DNA from: Robinsoniella peoriensis
Lineage (GTDB): Bacteria > Bacillota > Clostridia > Lachnospirales > Lachnospiraceae
DNA: 64,000 bases
Assembly (NCBI RefSeq): GCF_042680125.1
Contig: NZ_JBHTNY010000003.1
Strand: one strand, 5' to 3'
The first letter of the stretch is position 1; each line of letters opens with the position of its first letter. The position numbers and the translations under genes are program-made. Positions 7,793 through 16,532 of the stretch are shown here, in pieces. The notes under the pieces were generated by a model. The model searched no databases, was not told the DNA's origin, and saw only the letters and a list, made by a program, of their open reading frames with translations.

Positions 7793-7949
7793 AGTTTTCC
7801 TCCTGAATTCCTCTGTATCACTTATTCTATCACATTACTTTATAAGTTCAAACACCTTTCTATCCCTTAAAAAGGCTTATGTGTCCCACCCAGATTGCCT
7901 AAGCAATCGGAACACGCACACCCTGCTCTGCAGGGCGTACATCTAGAAA

Positions 7950-8365
7950 TAGCAAGCATCTTGTCCGTCAACTCCGGTGCAGTAATCTGCAGATAGGACA
8001 CGCAGCCATAAAGCTGCCCCATGCCAAACTGCAGACCATTACTGAAACCAAAGCCTGTAGGAGCGATAAAAACCATTGTCCCGCCACCATCCCATAATGA
8101 AAATGAAATGGCTCTTTAGTATCTGCATTTAAAATTTCATTCAGTATTTTCAATCGTTCAACTCCATTCAGCGGCTTTGCCACTGCCCCCAATGTATTAA
8201 GGATATCCAGTTCAATCCGTTCCAGCCTTGCTTTGGCAGTCTTTAAGTTCTCTGCATGAATGCCAAAAGTAATGTACTTGTTTTGACCAGACCATTATCC
8301 CTTTGGCTAGCTGCATTTTCAGCATATCCGTATAATCTTTCCGAATCTGAATTATTTGCAACATG
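7950..8365 (-). pseudogene. VirB4-like conjugal transfer ATPase relic (CD1110-type)
   Basis: Three pieces in different frames line up on one family. 8365 to about 8285 gives KDYTDMLKMQLAKG; next comes the IHAENLKTAKARLERIELDILN region; then LGAVAKPLNGVERLKILNE and FHFHYGMVAG (8192 leftward); then IAPTGFGFSNGLQFGMGQLYG and LQITAPELTDKMLA. This is the order seen in VirB4-like ATPases of Tn1549/CTn-type elements. At least two frameshifts separate the pieces, and the sequence departs from the family at about 7950, so the Walker motifs are lost. A dead relic. Confidence 0.75.
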
Positions 8366-8388
8366 GCAAATCCTCCCGTTATTCCGAA

Positions 8389-8898
8389 CTACTTACTCTG
8401 CATTTTCAAGAATACAAGCAACATAATTTGGAGAATGATTGAGGCAATCCAGATGTAAAGCATAATGAATTTGATAGTTGTAAAAAAAGAACACAACGTC
8501 AAGAATTGTTTATTTGTATCGGGATAATTCTTTAGCACCAGTATCAAAAAGCTGTTTTCTAAAAGGTCAAATACACCTCTCAAAACACACACCACAATCA
8601 AGATATTGCGTGGTAAACCTGTAAACAAGTAATTAGTAATTGTCAGCATTAGAATTCCAAAACAAAAAACAAAGGCACAATCTAATACAAGGTATTTCTG
8701 ATAAATATCCCGTCCATTACTACCTATTTTCTCAAAAGCCAGCGTTAACTGCTCAACACTGTAATGAAATTTCATATCGGGCATTTGAAAGGTAGGGTCA
8801 AATGACCGAATTCCACGTACTCCATAAGGTGTGAGATACATAATTGTAAGGCACACAAAGAAACCAATTATTCCAACGGTCTGAATAGTCCGTATCAT
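8389..8898 (-). CDS. Four-helix membrane protein divergent from TetR regulator
   Basis: 169 residues with four hydrophobic stretches (about 5-25, 70-92, 97-118, 132-162) and an extracytoplasmic-looking segment between the first two that contains a short motif, DPTFQMPDMKFHYS. The start at 8898 has AGGTGAAAAAT upstream. I do not recognise the family precisely; the topology resembles small integral membrane proteins found beside TetR regulators. It is transcribed away from the TetR gene, and the shared operator at 8918-8953 suggests it is the regulator's target. Codon usage is AT-rich, unlike the recombinase element. Confidence 0.7.
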   Translation of the reverse strand: MIRTIQTVGIIGFFVCLTIMYLTPYGVRGIRSFDPTFQMPDMKFHYSVEQLTLAFEKIGSNGRDIYQKYLVLDCAFVFCFGILMLTITNYLFTGLPRNILIVVCVLRGVFDLLENSFLILVLKNYPDTNKQFLTLCSFFTTIKFIMLYIWIASIILQIMLLVFLKMQSK

Positions 8899-8917
8899 AA
8901 ATTTTTCACCTCCATTT

Positions 8918-8964
8918 TTTACACAACCGCCACACTTGTGGCTCTTGTGTAAATGTAGTATAAT
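8918..8964 (+). promoter_or_regulatory. TetR-type operator overlapping the regulator's promoter
   Basis: A 36-bp near-palindrome at 8918-8953 starts TTTACACAA and ends TTGTGTAAA, with GCCACA/TGTGGC inner arms and only two mismatched pairs. A -35 (TTGTGG, 8936-8941) lies inside it, and TATAAT (8959-8964) follows at 17 bp. Binding would block the TetR promoter and probably the divergent membrane-gene promoter, giving autoregulation. Confidence 0.75.
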
Positions 8965-9047
8965 ATATTAAAAACCAAGTTGCAATATTCTGAAGTCAAG
9001 TGCTACAAACTAGTAAAAAATGTAGCAGATATAGAAAGGGGTATCAT

Positions 9048-9572
9048 GTGAACAATACAAACAATCCAACGGCGTTGCAGTCACAAAAATGGATTCTTCA
9101 AGCATTATTAAATTTAATGAAAAAAAATGATTATGACAAAATAAGCGTTTCTGAAATTTGTCGTATAGCTGAATTGGACAGGCGTACATTTTATCGTAAT
9201 TTTGATTCCAAAAATGATGTACTAGAGCAGTATATAAAAGATATAAGCAGTGACTATATGACTAAATTTAACAATGCAAATATTTCGGACAGATATTCAG
9301 CAACATTGTTGTTTTTTGAATTTTGGGAACGCTACATACCATTCATAGTGAACATACAGAAATGTGGACTAAGTGATTTTGTTTTCATCAGATTTGAGAA
9401 ATTTGTTGAATCGAATCAAACGTTATTGGTAGACCGTTTGGATAATAACATGGGGATTGACTACATATTTGCATATCGAATAGGAGGATTTTGGAATGTC
9501 ATGCTAACATGGGCAGCTAATAATGCAAATATCACTGCGGCAGAATTGGCAAACATCATTTCCAAAGAATAA
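9048..9572 (+). CDS. TetR-family transcriptional regulator
   Basis: 174 residues from the GTG at 9048, which has AGAAAGGGG upstream; an earlier in-frame GTG at 9000 has no ribosome site. Residues 12-60 hold the TetR helix-turn-helix: WILQALLNLMKKNDYDKISV followed by SEICRIAELDRRTFYRNF. The C-terminal ligand domain is of the short TetR type (similar to the C-domain called TetR_C_7/AcrR-like). It is flanked on both sides by conjugation-gene relics, so it and the divergent membrane gene are probably surviving cargo of a lost element. Ligand unknown. Confidence 0.85.
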   Translation: MNNTNNPTALQSQKWILQALLNLMKKNDYDKISVSEICRIAELDRRTFYRNFDSKNDVLEQYIKDISSDYMTKFNNANISDRYSATLLFFEFWERYIPFIVNIQKCGLSDFVFIRFEKFVESNQTLLVDRLDNNMGIDYIFAYRIGGFWNVMLTWAANNANITAAELANIISKE

Positions 9573-9665
9573 TCTCATAATATCCTCCACCTGTGCTTTG
9601 ACCGTATTCATTAGTCCTACCCACTTCATTTGGTCGGTTGCTTTAAGCTGCATGTATCGCCAGCC
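9573..9665 (-). pseudogene. TnpV-like transposon protein, C-terminal relic
   Basis: The minus strand encodes LKATDQMKWVGLMNTVKAQVEDI, the conserved tail of TnpV-like proteins of Clostridial transposons. It has no start of its own and is joined directly to the VirD4 relic on its upstream side near 9655, and ends against the TetR gene. Confidence 0.6.
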
Positions 9666-10015
9666 TTCCATCATATACATCATCCGCCCTGTCACAGAGC
9701 AGATTAAAGAGATGGGTATACATGATAGACACAACAAAGTTAAACGTATCATCTGTATCAGAAATAATAACAAATAGAGCTGTTTTTCTATCTCCTCATA
9801 AGTCCAGTTCCAACTCATCGTAGCTCATCAAATCCCGCAGTTCTTTAATATCAAATGGTGTAAGTCTCGCACCACAGCTAATCAAAATAGATTTTGCTGT
9901 CTTTCCTAAGCAAGTTTATATTTCTTATACTGCTTCACTGCAAAGTGTTCCGAGTCTTTTTCTTCAAGTTCCTCAAACATAAGGTCAACCGGATTTTTAA
10001 ATTCTTCATAATTTT
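9650..10015 (-). pseudogene. VirD4/TraG coupling-protein relic (CD1115-type)
   Basis: In several frames the minus strand gives YEEFKNPVDLMFEELEEKDSEHF, VKQYKKYKLA, then KTAKSILISCGARLTPFDIK, ELRDLMSYDELELDL, a stop codon, GDRKTALFVIISDTDDTFNF and THLFNLLCDRADDVYDGRL. This is the order found in VirD4-type coupling proteins of Tn1549-like conjugative elements. One frameshift (about 9905) and at least one in-frame stop (about 9795) break it, and only a central slice of the usual about 600 residues is left. Confidence 0.75.
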
Positions 10016-10266
10016 AAGAAACTGTGATAAATTGAGTAAACTTCGCCGAAGATTGTGAATACTCATTTTACTAAACTGACAAACTGAGTAATACTCAACC
10101 TGAAGTGATTTTTAACGGTTTTAGACGGTTTTCAGCGATATTTCCGCTGTTTTACCTGGGGAGTAGAAAAAGACCCCAAAAACCTTATAATCACTAGAGA
10201 ATACTGTGTTTATAAGGCTTTTGAGGCCTCTAATATTTGATAATTATATTGTATTGAAAACTTTGC
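10016..10266. other. Non-coding junction between mobile remnants and tsf
   Basis: No gene. Repeats with a GAGTA/TACTC core occur at 10036-10101, and small inverted repeats such as CAGCG/CGCTG occur near 10132-10150. Further on, CCCAAAAACCTTATAA (about 10175-10190) is repeated inverted as TTATAAGGCTTTTGAGG (about 10210-10226). The pattern is compatible with an integrase attachment region or, more weakly, with the tsf terminator. Confidence 0.4.
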
Positions 10267-11199
10267 TTAGTTACCCATCTGCTTTGCAACTTCAGCAGCA
10301 AAATCTTCCTGTTTCTTTTCGATACCTTCGCCAGTTTCGAAACGAACAAAGCTCTTGATTGTAATTTTAGCATTGTTAGCTTTTGCAACAGAATCAACAT
10401 ATGCTTTTACGTTCTGTTTTCCGTCTTCTGCTTTTACATAGATCTGATCTAATAAGCAGATTTCTTTTAATTCTTTGTTGATACGTCCCATTACCATTCC
10501 GCTGATGATCTTGTCATTCGCATCCGGTTTTTCATTTTTAGCCTGAACAGTTAAAATTTCTTTTTCTTTTTCGATGTATTCCTGGTCTACTTCATCTCTG
10601 CATGTATATACAGGTTTTAAAGCTGCAGCCTGCATAGCTACGTTTTTAGCCATTTCTTTAATATCATCGTTAACAACATCTGTTTCAACATCTACTAAAA
10701 CGCCGATCTTTCCACCCATATGTGTGTAAGATGCCACGAATCCGTTTTCTTCTGTAACCTGTTTAAATCTTCTGATGTTCATGTTTTCGCCGATTACTGC
10801 GATCTGTCCTGCTAATTCTTCTTTAACAGTCTTTGTAGTATCAGCTTTCCAAGGTTCTTCCATGAATGCTTCGATATCTGCTGCATCTGTAACCATAGCC
10901 TGTGCTGCTACTTCTGCAACGTATGCCTGGAATTTTTCATTCTTTGCTACGAAGTCTGTCTCAGCATTAACTTCAACTACAACTGCTTTCTTATCATCAT
11001 CAGATACAAGAACTTTACAAAGACCTTCTGCTGCGATTCTTCCTGCTTTTTTCTGAGCAGTAGCAAGTCCTTTTTCTCTTAAGAACTCAACAGCTTTGTC
11101 CATATCGCCTTCAGTTGCTGTAAGCGCTTTTTTACAATCCATCATACCAGCGCCTGTCGTTTCTCTTAATTCTTTTACCATTCCTGCGGTAATAGCCAT
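10267..11199 (-). CDS. tsf: Translation elongation factor Ts
   Basis: 310 residues from the ATG at 11199 (MAITAGMVKELRETTGAGMM), preceded by AGGAGGAAG. It exchanges GDP for GTP on EF-Tu in the cytoplasm. The N-terminal UBA-like domain carries GAGMMDCKKAL, and the dimerisation domain begins with AAEGLCKV and holds NAETDFVAKN, the standard Tdp-D/F motif that contacts EF-Tu. The length is normal for Firmicutes. It lies downstream of rpsB with a hairpin between them. Its 3' flank is where the mobile-element debris starts, so the end of this operon marks the chromosome/accessory boundary. Confidence 0.97.
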   Translation of the reverse strand: MAITAGMVKELRETTGAGMMDCKKALTATEGDMDKAVEFLREKGLATAQKKAGRIAAEGLCKVLVSDDDKKAVVVEVNAETDFVAKNEKFQAYVAEVAAQAMVTDAADIEAFMEEPWKADTTKTVKEELAGQIAVIGENMNIRRFKQVTEENGFVASYTHMGGKIGVLVDVETDVVNDDIKEMAKNVAMQAAALKPVYTCRDEVDQEYIEKEKEILTVQAKNEKPDANDKIISGMVMGRINKELKEICLLDQIYVKAEDGKQNVKAYVDSVAKANNAKITIKSFVRFETGEGIEKKQEDFAAEVAKQMGN

Positions 11200-11325
11200 T
11201 TTATTCTTCCTCCTGAATTTGTATTTATTATTGTAACTATCATTTGCGTTAATATTCAATTCAATTGAAAATAACTGCATAATTACATTAGTTTCTATTT
11301 TAAAATTCTACTTTACTTAAGAAAG

Positions 11326-11346
11326 TGCGCACTAAATTAGTGCGCA
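11326..11346 (-). promoter_or_regulatory. rpsB-tsf intercistronic hairpin
   Basis: Perfect 10-bp stem TGCGCACTAA/TTAGTGCGCA with a single central base, 24 bp past the rpsB stop. No U-run follows on the minus strand, so a processing or partial-attenuation element is more likely than a full terminator. Confidence 0.6.
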
Positions 11347-11370
11347 TTCTCCGTTTTCTATGATTATCGC

Positions 11371-12114
11371 TTATGCTTCTACTTCTGTTTCAGCTTCTGC
11401 ATCCATGAATTCTTCAGCAACATCTGCTTCTGCACCCTGGTTTGCTTCAATAACAGCATCTGCCATTTTAGAAACGATTAATTTTACAGCTCTGATTGCA
11501 TCATCATTACCCGGGATAACGAAATCAAGTTCTTCAGGATCACAGTTTGTATCTGCAATACCGATTAACGGAATTCCCAGTGTATGAGCTTCCTGCACAC
11601 AGATTCTTTCTTTCTTAGGATCTACTACGAAGATTGCATCCGGGATCTTCTTCATATCTTTGATGCCGCCCAGATTCTTCTGTAATTTATCTAATTCTTT
11701 CTTTAATGCGATAACTTCTTTTTTCGGAAGAACATCAAATGTTCCATCTTCCTGCATTGTTTCAATTTCTTTTAAACGGTTAATTCTGCTCTGGATGGTT
11801 TTGAAGTTTGTAAGCATACCGCCTAACCATCTTTCATTTACAAAGTACATGTTACAACGTTCAGCTTCGCTTTTAACAGCGTCCTGAGCCTGTTTCTTTG
11901 TTCCTACGAACAAGATTGTGCCGCCTTCTGCTGCGATGTCAGAAACTGCCTTGTAAGCTGTGTCTACCATACCTACAGATTTCTGTAAGTCGATGATGTA
12001 GATACCGTTTCTTTCTGTGTAAATGTACGGAGCCATTTTAGGGTTCCATCTTCTTGTCTGATGTCCAAAGTGAACACCTGCTTCGAGTAACTGTTTCATT
12101 GAAATTACGCTCAT
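11371..12114 (-). CDS. rpsB: 30S ribosomal protein S2
   Basis: 247 residues from the ATG at 12114 (MSVISMKQLLEAGVHFGHQ), with AAGGAG upstream. S2 binds the 30S head-body junction and is needed for S1 or mRNA-platform assembly. The family hallmarks are all present: GVHFGHQTRRWNPKM, IYIIDLQK, FVGTKKQAQ, NERWLGGMLTNF, and PDAIFVVDPKKE. The C-terminal tail is acidic (EEFMDAEAETEVEA). First gene of the rpsB-tsf operon, with its own promoter. Confidence 0.97.
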   Translation of the reverse strand: MSVISMKQLLEAGVHFGHQTRRWNPKMAPYIYTERNGIYIIDLQKSVGMVDTAYKAVSDIAAEGGTILFVGTKKQAQDAVKSEAERCNMYFVNERWLGGMLTNFKTIQSRINRLKEIETMQEDGTFDVLPKKEVIALKKELDKLQKNLGGIKDMKKIPDAIFVVDPKKERICVQEAHTLGIPLIGIADTNCDPEELDFVIPGNDDAIRAVKLIVSKMADAVIEANQGAEADVAEEFMDAEAETEVEA

Positions 12115-12226
12115 GTTTTTTTCTCCTTTTTGGTTAAAATCCTCCGTGCATTTCACTCTTCCTCCAAAACCGGACATTCGGCACCGTCTTCGGAATCCAT
12201 GCACGTGTGTTATTTTTTGCCTATGT

Positions 12227-12256
12227 AGTATAGCATATTATGGCAGCGAAAAGCAA
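12227..12256 (-). promoter_or_regulatory. rpsB-tsf promoter
   Basis: On the minus strand, TTGCTT (12251-12256) and TATACT (12227-12232) are 18 bp apart. A leader of about 105 bases follows before rpsB and contains short GC-rich inverted repeats, which could be the site of S2 autoregulation, though I cannot fold it with certainty. Confidence 0.65.
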
Positions 12257-12389
12257 GGACTTTTTCGAATAATTCGAAATATTTTGTAATATGTTCTGGA
12301 ATTTTGCATATAACGAAAAAAATCCCTCCAAAGCAGCAGTGCTTTTTATTTTACACATACTGCTTTAGAGAGATCTGCTTTAATAAAAC

Positions 12390-13649
12390 TTATTCATGAC
12401 GCAGCGCATCGATGGGATTCAGCTTCGCCGCTTTTACAGATGGCAGCAGACCAAAGATGATTCCGATCAGCATCGAGAAAATAACTGAGCCAATTATTGC
12501 CGGAACACTGATTGCCACTGGAATCTGCGATATCTTGGAAATCGCCTGGGCAAGTATAATTCCTGCAATAACACCTATAATTCCTCCAAGACTGGTCAAC
12601 ACCGCTGCTTCCGTTAAGAACTGTCCTAAAATACTCTTTTTCTTGGCACCGATTGCTTTCTTTAATCCAATTTCACTGGTACGTTCCGTAACAGATACCA
12701 GCATAATATTCATTACACCGATACCACCAACCAGAAGTGAAATACTTGCAATCCACAGGAGCTGGTTATTTGTTGCGGCACTCAGCTCTTCTTTTTCCTT
12801 TGCAATCTGCAAAACATCGGAAGCTTTGTATTTAATATTATCTGTATTGGTAACGGACGCATTTACAATGTCGGCACACTTCTTACCAATACTGCTCATG
12901 TCATCCGTATTTTCTGCCTTCATTACTATATTCTGAGGCTCGTCGTACTGATATGGAATACACCATGATGAAGTCGTAAGGTAAACAATACCACTTGCTT
13001 CATTTCCTTTATAGTTGCTATAGTCCTCCATAGAATTAATAACAGGTTCAAATTGATCACTCTTAACCACCACACCAACTACGGTGAATGGCTCACCTTT
13101 TATTTCTATGGTTTTTCCAAGCGGATCTTCATCCTGAAACAGGCTTGTAGCCGCCGATTCATCCAGGATTGCTACTTTACGAAAATTTTTGTAATCTTCT
13201 TCTAAGAATGGGCGTCCCGTTTTCATTATGTAACCGCAGGTGGTGAAGTAATCCAAATCAACTCCGTAGACTCCGCCTCCGTCCAAACTGGTATTCTGAT
13301 GGTAGATTCCATCTGCATACGCTCTTCTTGTATATAATGATACTTTCTCAACGCCGCTTATTTCACTTATTTCTTTTTTCGTCTCTTCCGAAATTACCGG
13401 CACGCCCTTAGGAAGGGCGTCGTAATCGGACAGGGAATAATCATCCCAGTCACCCTGGCTTAAGCTTACCGTAACGGTATTATTACCCCCGCCAATCAGG
13501 TTCTTTTTAATCTGCTCATTGGTTCCCTGGATTGTGGAAACAATGGATATAATAGATGCGATACCAATGATGATACCCAGCATGGTTAAAAATGACCTCA
13601 TCTTATGTGACCAGATGCCCTGAAAGGACAATCGTATATTCTCTAACAC
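12390..13649 (-). CDS. MacB-like ABC transporter permease
   Basis: 419 residues. The N-terminal helix (MRSFLTMLGIIIGIASIISI) is followed by a large extracytoplasmic MacB_PCD domain (about 45-270) and three C-terminal helices of the FtsX domain, with the GGIGVMNIMLVSVTERTSEI and AIGAKK signatures. Such permeases do not pump across the membrane themselves but use ATP to move substrates or the periplasmic/extracellular adaptor (mechanotransmission), exporting peptides, antibiotics or lipids. Last gene of the four-gene export operon; it starts 11 bp after the adaptor. Confidence 0.93.
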   Translation of the reverse strand: MLENIRLSFQGIWSHKMRSFLTMLGIIIGIASIISIVSTIQGTNEQIKKNLIGGGNNTVTVSLSQGDWDDYSLSDYDALPKGVPVISEETKKEISEISGVEKVSLYTRRAYADGIYHQNTSLDGGGVYGVDLDYFTTCGYIMKTGRPFLEEDYKNFRKVAILDESAATSLFQDEDPLGKTIEIKGEPFTVVGVVVKSDQFEPVINSMEDYSNYKGNEASGIVYLTTSSWCIPYQYDEPQNIVMKAENTDDMSSIGKKCADIVNASVTNTDNIKYKASDVLQIAKEKEELSAATNNQLLWIASISLLVGGIGVMNIMLVSVTERTSEIGLKKAIGAKKKSILGQFLTEAAVLTSLGGIIGVIAGIILAQAISKISQIPVAISVPAIIGSVIFSMLIGIIFGLLPSVKAAKLNPIDALRHE

Positions 13650-13660
13650 TGTTCCACCTC

Positions 13661-15829
13661 CTAGTACATCATTTCACTGGTGTCATCAGCATCTTTTACT
13701 TTTGCACCGTTCTTAACATTTTTACCATATGGGAATGAGATCTTATCTTCGTTGGTTAAACCTTCTTTAATTTCAATGTACTGTGAAAATAATGTTTTAC
13801 CTGTCTTTACAAACTGCTGCTTCAAACGGTTATTCTCGTCTACCTTGTAAACGTAGCTCTGCCCGTTTTCTGTTCTTACATAAGCCTTATATAAATAAAT
13901 GGTATTTGCATTTCCCGAACCGCCGCTGATTGTGATCTGGGCGGATTCATTATTGCTCAAACCATCTGCTGATTCAATATAAGCCGTAAATGGATAGTAT
14001 GAGGAATTAGAGTTTCCTTCACCAAAACCATAGCTGTTGGAATCCTCAGGATAAGGAGATATTTCTGTAATCGTAGCTGCAAAACTAATCCCGCTTTCAT
14101 TACCCATTCCCTGGACAATATCGCCTTTTTTAATTGTATCCAGGTTCAGTTCACTGATTGCCCCTTTTACATACAGTCCTTCATCACTGGTGATTACAAC
14201 GAAAGCTTTTCCGTCAACTTCTCCAACATTTGGATCACCAACGCTTTTTACAACGCCGTTGATTGTAGATGATATGGTTGCCTCATTTACTTCTCTTCTG
14301 GACTTTTCAATCTTCAGACTGGATTCTCTTTTATCCAGTTCCAGTTTCCGGATCTCTGCTTCTTTTTCCTTAATTGCCTGTTTTAATTCGTCTTCGGTAT
14401 AGCCTTCATCAAAATCTCCCGGATCACTCCAGTCAACATCTCCCGGATCTCCCCAATTGCCGTTTTTATCATCGTCTTTGGGAGGATCATTGATATCAGT
14501 TTCCTGCTTTTTGATTCCATCACTGGTAAATACCCAGGAAGTTCCCGGCGCATAACCATGGGTGACCTTGATCGTTCCGTCAAAGCCAATGGATTTAATA
14601 AATCCTCCTGTCAGAGAATCTGCCTCACGTATTTCTAATTTCGCGTGATATCCGCTTCGGATGGATTTTTCACCCTTTTCATCAAATCCCAGCATTTTAT
14701 TAATAAAGGAACCTTTGACTACCGTACCGTCCTTACAGAAGAATACATAGGGATTTTTCTTTGTTCCTTCTCCCTTATATGGCTCTGATTTGTAATCCAG
14801 AATATCATAAGGTTTAATTGTTGCTGCGGGTGAATCTGCCGGTTCATTGTAATGATAATTCAAGGTAAATGTTCCAGCCGGCTTTTCTTTCATAATCAAC
14901 GAATACTCTGCTACCTCTTCTCCTTTAACCGAATAAGTTCCGGATGGATCTAAGTTTGTAAACGTTGCACTCCATTTATTATCAGCCGTTAATGTTTTTA
15001 CATCTGCTTGTTTATCACCATTCATCAAAGTAACTTTTACCCCGGAAGGATAATCAGCCAATGCATTGGTACCATGATCCCAGCCGATATTCACAATAAT
15101 GCTGTTTAACTCAGCCGGAGCATCTGTCGATGGTGTCTCCGTTTGCTGATTTGTCTCTGTTGCCGGCTCCTGGCTGTCTGTTGGTTTTGTTTCCGGAGCA
15201 TCCGTACTGTCTCCGCTTTCACTTGATTTGGTATCCGGCGTACTGGTATCGCCAGTATTCCCGGTACTGTCTGTATCATTTGTGCTGCCCTGCATCTGAC
15301 TCATAGATGCTGTAACAAAATTTTCTGTCAGGATTGCCTTTGCTTCATCTCCCGGTCCGTCATCGTCATCGGAATCATCACTGGGACCCTGATTTGGTAT
15401 ATTGTGATTTGCCTTAGCTGAATTCGGAAGAGGTGTCACCTTTTTCAATTTTTCCAGGTCATTTTTCGATCCCTGTATTTTTAAATCCAGTGTCTTTCCA
15501 TCCAGTTCATACATCTCCAGATTCAGTTCCATAAGGGTTGTATCATAAGACAAAAGCTTATCCCCTACCTTGACTTTATCGCCTTCTTTTACATATACCT
15601 CATTTACAATCTGATCGGAAGCCAGATGTACTTCCTGACTGATATCAGATACAATATTGGCATATAGCGTGCTTCCGTCTCCCATCATACCCATTCCCTG
15701 AAACTGAGAAACCGGAATGACCTCTACCGGATCACCACCTGATTTTACTACTTTAAACACACCAAACCCGGCGGCACCAACTACAAGGACAGAAGCAATA
15801 CAGATACCTGCTATGGTAATTTTTTTCAC
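13661..15829 (-). CDS. Membrane-fusion (HlyD/MacA-like) adaptor with large insert
   Basis: 722 residues, starting at a GTG whose GTGA overlaps the stop of the ATPase gene; AGGAGG is eight bases upstream. Residues 7-25 are a membrane anchor. The lipoyl-like half domain (VNEVYVKEGDKVKVGDKLLSYD, about 77-98) and the second half with a beta-barrel (about 515-700) are those of HlyD/MacA adaptors. The alpha-hairpin is interrupted at about 130-475 by an acidic Ser/Thr/Pro-rich linker, a Cna-B-like beta-sandwich (VKVTLMNGDK...LDPSGTYSV, about 245-315), a second unrecognised beta-rich module, and an Asp-Gly-rich linker. Typical adaptors are 350-450 residues. A coiled coil resumes at about 478-510. It probably links the exporter to the cell wall or substrate. 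Confidence 0.85.
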   Translation of the reverse strand: MKKITIAGICIASVLVVGAAGFGVFKVVKSGGDPVEVIPVSQFQGMGMMGDGSTLYANIVSDISQEVHLASDQIVNEVYVKEGDKVKVGDKLLSYDTTLMELNLEMYELDGKTLDLKIQGSKNDLEKLKKVTPLPNSAKANHNIPNQGPSDDSDDDDGPGDEAKAILTENFVTASMSQMQGSTNDTDSTGNTGDTSTPDTKSSESGDSTDAPETKPTDSQEPATETNQQTETPSTDAPAELNSIIVNIGWDHGTNALADYPSGVKVTLMNGDKQADVKTLTADNKWSATFTNLDPSGTYSVKGEEVAEYSLIMKEKPAGTFTLNYHYNEPADSPAATIKPYDILDYKSEPYKGEGTKKNPYVFFCKDGTVVKGSFINKMLGFDEKGEKSIRSGYHAKLEIREADSLTGGFIKSIGFDGTIKVTHGYAPGTSWVFTSDGIKKQETDINDPPKDDDKNGNWGDPGDVDWSDPGDFDEGYTEDELKQAIKEKEAEIRKLELDKRESSLKIEKSRREVNEATISSTINGVVKSVGDPNVGEVDGKAFVVITSDEGLYVKGAISELNLDTIKKGDIVQGMGNESGISFAATITEISPYPEDSNSYGFGEGNSNSSYYPFTAYIESADGLSNNESAQITISGGSGNANTIYLYKAYVRTENGQSYVYKVDENNRLKQQFVKTGKTLFSQYIEIKEGLTNEDKISFPYGKNVKNGAKVKDADDTSEMMY

Positions 15830-16515
15830 TTGGTAACCTCCTTTGGATTGCTTTCAGAGAGTTCTCCGTCAAATATATATACCGTCCTTTTTGCACACTG
15901 TGCAATCCCCGGGTCATGGGTAATCATAACAACTGTTACCCCTTCCTCATTTAGCTTTTCAAATAACTCCATTACCTGTTTGCTGGATCTGGAGTCCAAA
16001 GCGCCTGTAGGCTCATCTGCCAGAATTATCTTCGGATTATTTACCAAAGCTCTGGCGATTGCCACCCTCTGCTTCTGTCCGCCGGAGAGCTGCGTGGGTT
16101 TGAACTCTATACGATCTTCCAGCCCAACTCTTTCCAGTGCCTGTGCCGCTCTCTTCAAACGTTCTTTCTTATGCACGCCTGCGTAAATCAACGGTAATGC
16201 TACATTTTCAAGAGCACTCTGCCTTGGAAGCAGCTGAAAGGTCTGAAATACAAATCCTACGCTCTTTAAACGCACATCCGCTACAGATTCCTCTTTTAGT
16301 CCCAGTACATCCTGTCCATCCAGCAAAAATGTTCCTTTTGTCGGCTTGTCAAGACAGCCCACAATATTCATAAGCGTTGATTTTCCGGAACCGGAAGGAC
16401 CCATAATTGCAACATATTCACCTTTTTCTACATGAAGGCAAACATCCTTTAATACCGGGACAACCATTTTGCCCTGAATATAATCTTTATAGATATGATC
16501 TAACTCAAGAATCAC
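15826..16515 (-). CDS. MacB/LolD-type ABC transporter ATP-binding protein
   Basis: 229 residues from a GTG at 16515 with GGAGG upstream. Walker A is GPSGSGKST, the Q loop lies in VFQTFQLLPRQSALEN, the signature is LSGGQKQR and Walker B is IILADEPTG with the GALDS D-loop. It powers the MacB-like permease 2 genes downstream. It overlaps the adaptor gene by 4 bp, so the stoichiometry is probably kept by coupled translation. Confidence 0.95.
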   Translation of the reverse strand: MILELDHIYKDYIQGKMVVPVLKDVCLHVEKGEYVAIMGPSGSGKSTLMNIVGCLDKPTKGTFLLDGQDVLGLKEESVADVRLKSVGFVFQTFQLLPRQSALENVALPLIYAGVHKKERLKRAAQALERVGLEDRIEFKPTQLSGGQKQRVAIARALVNNPKIILADEPTGALDSRSSKQVMELFEKLNEEGVTVVMITHDPGIAQCAKRTVYIFDGELSESNPKEVTK

Positions 16516-16532
16516 TTTGTTGCCTCCATTTC

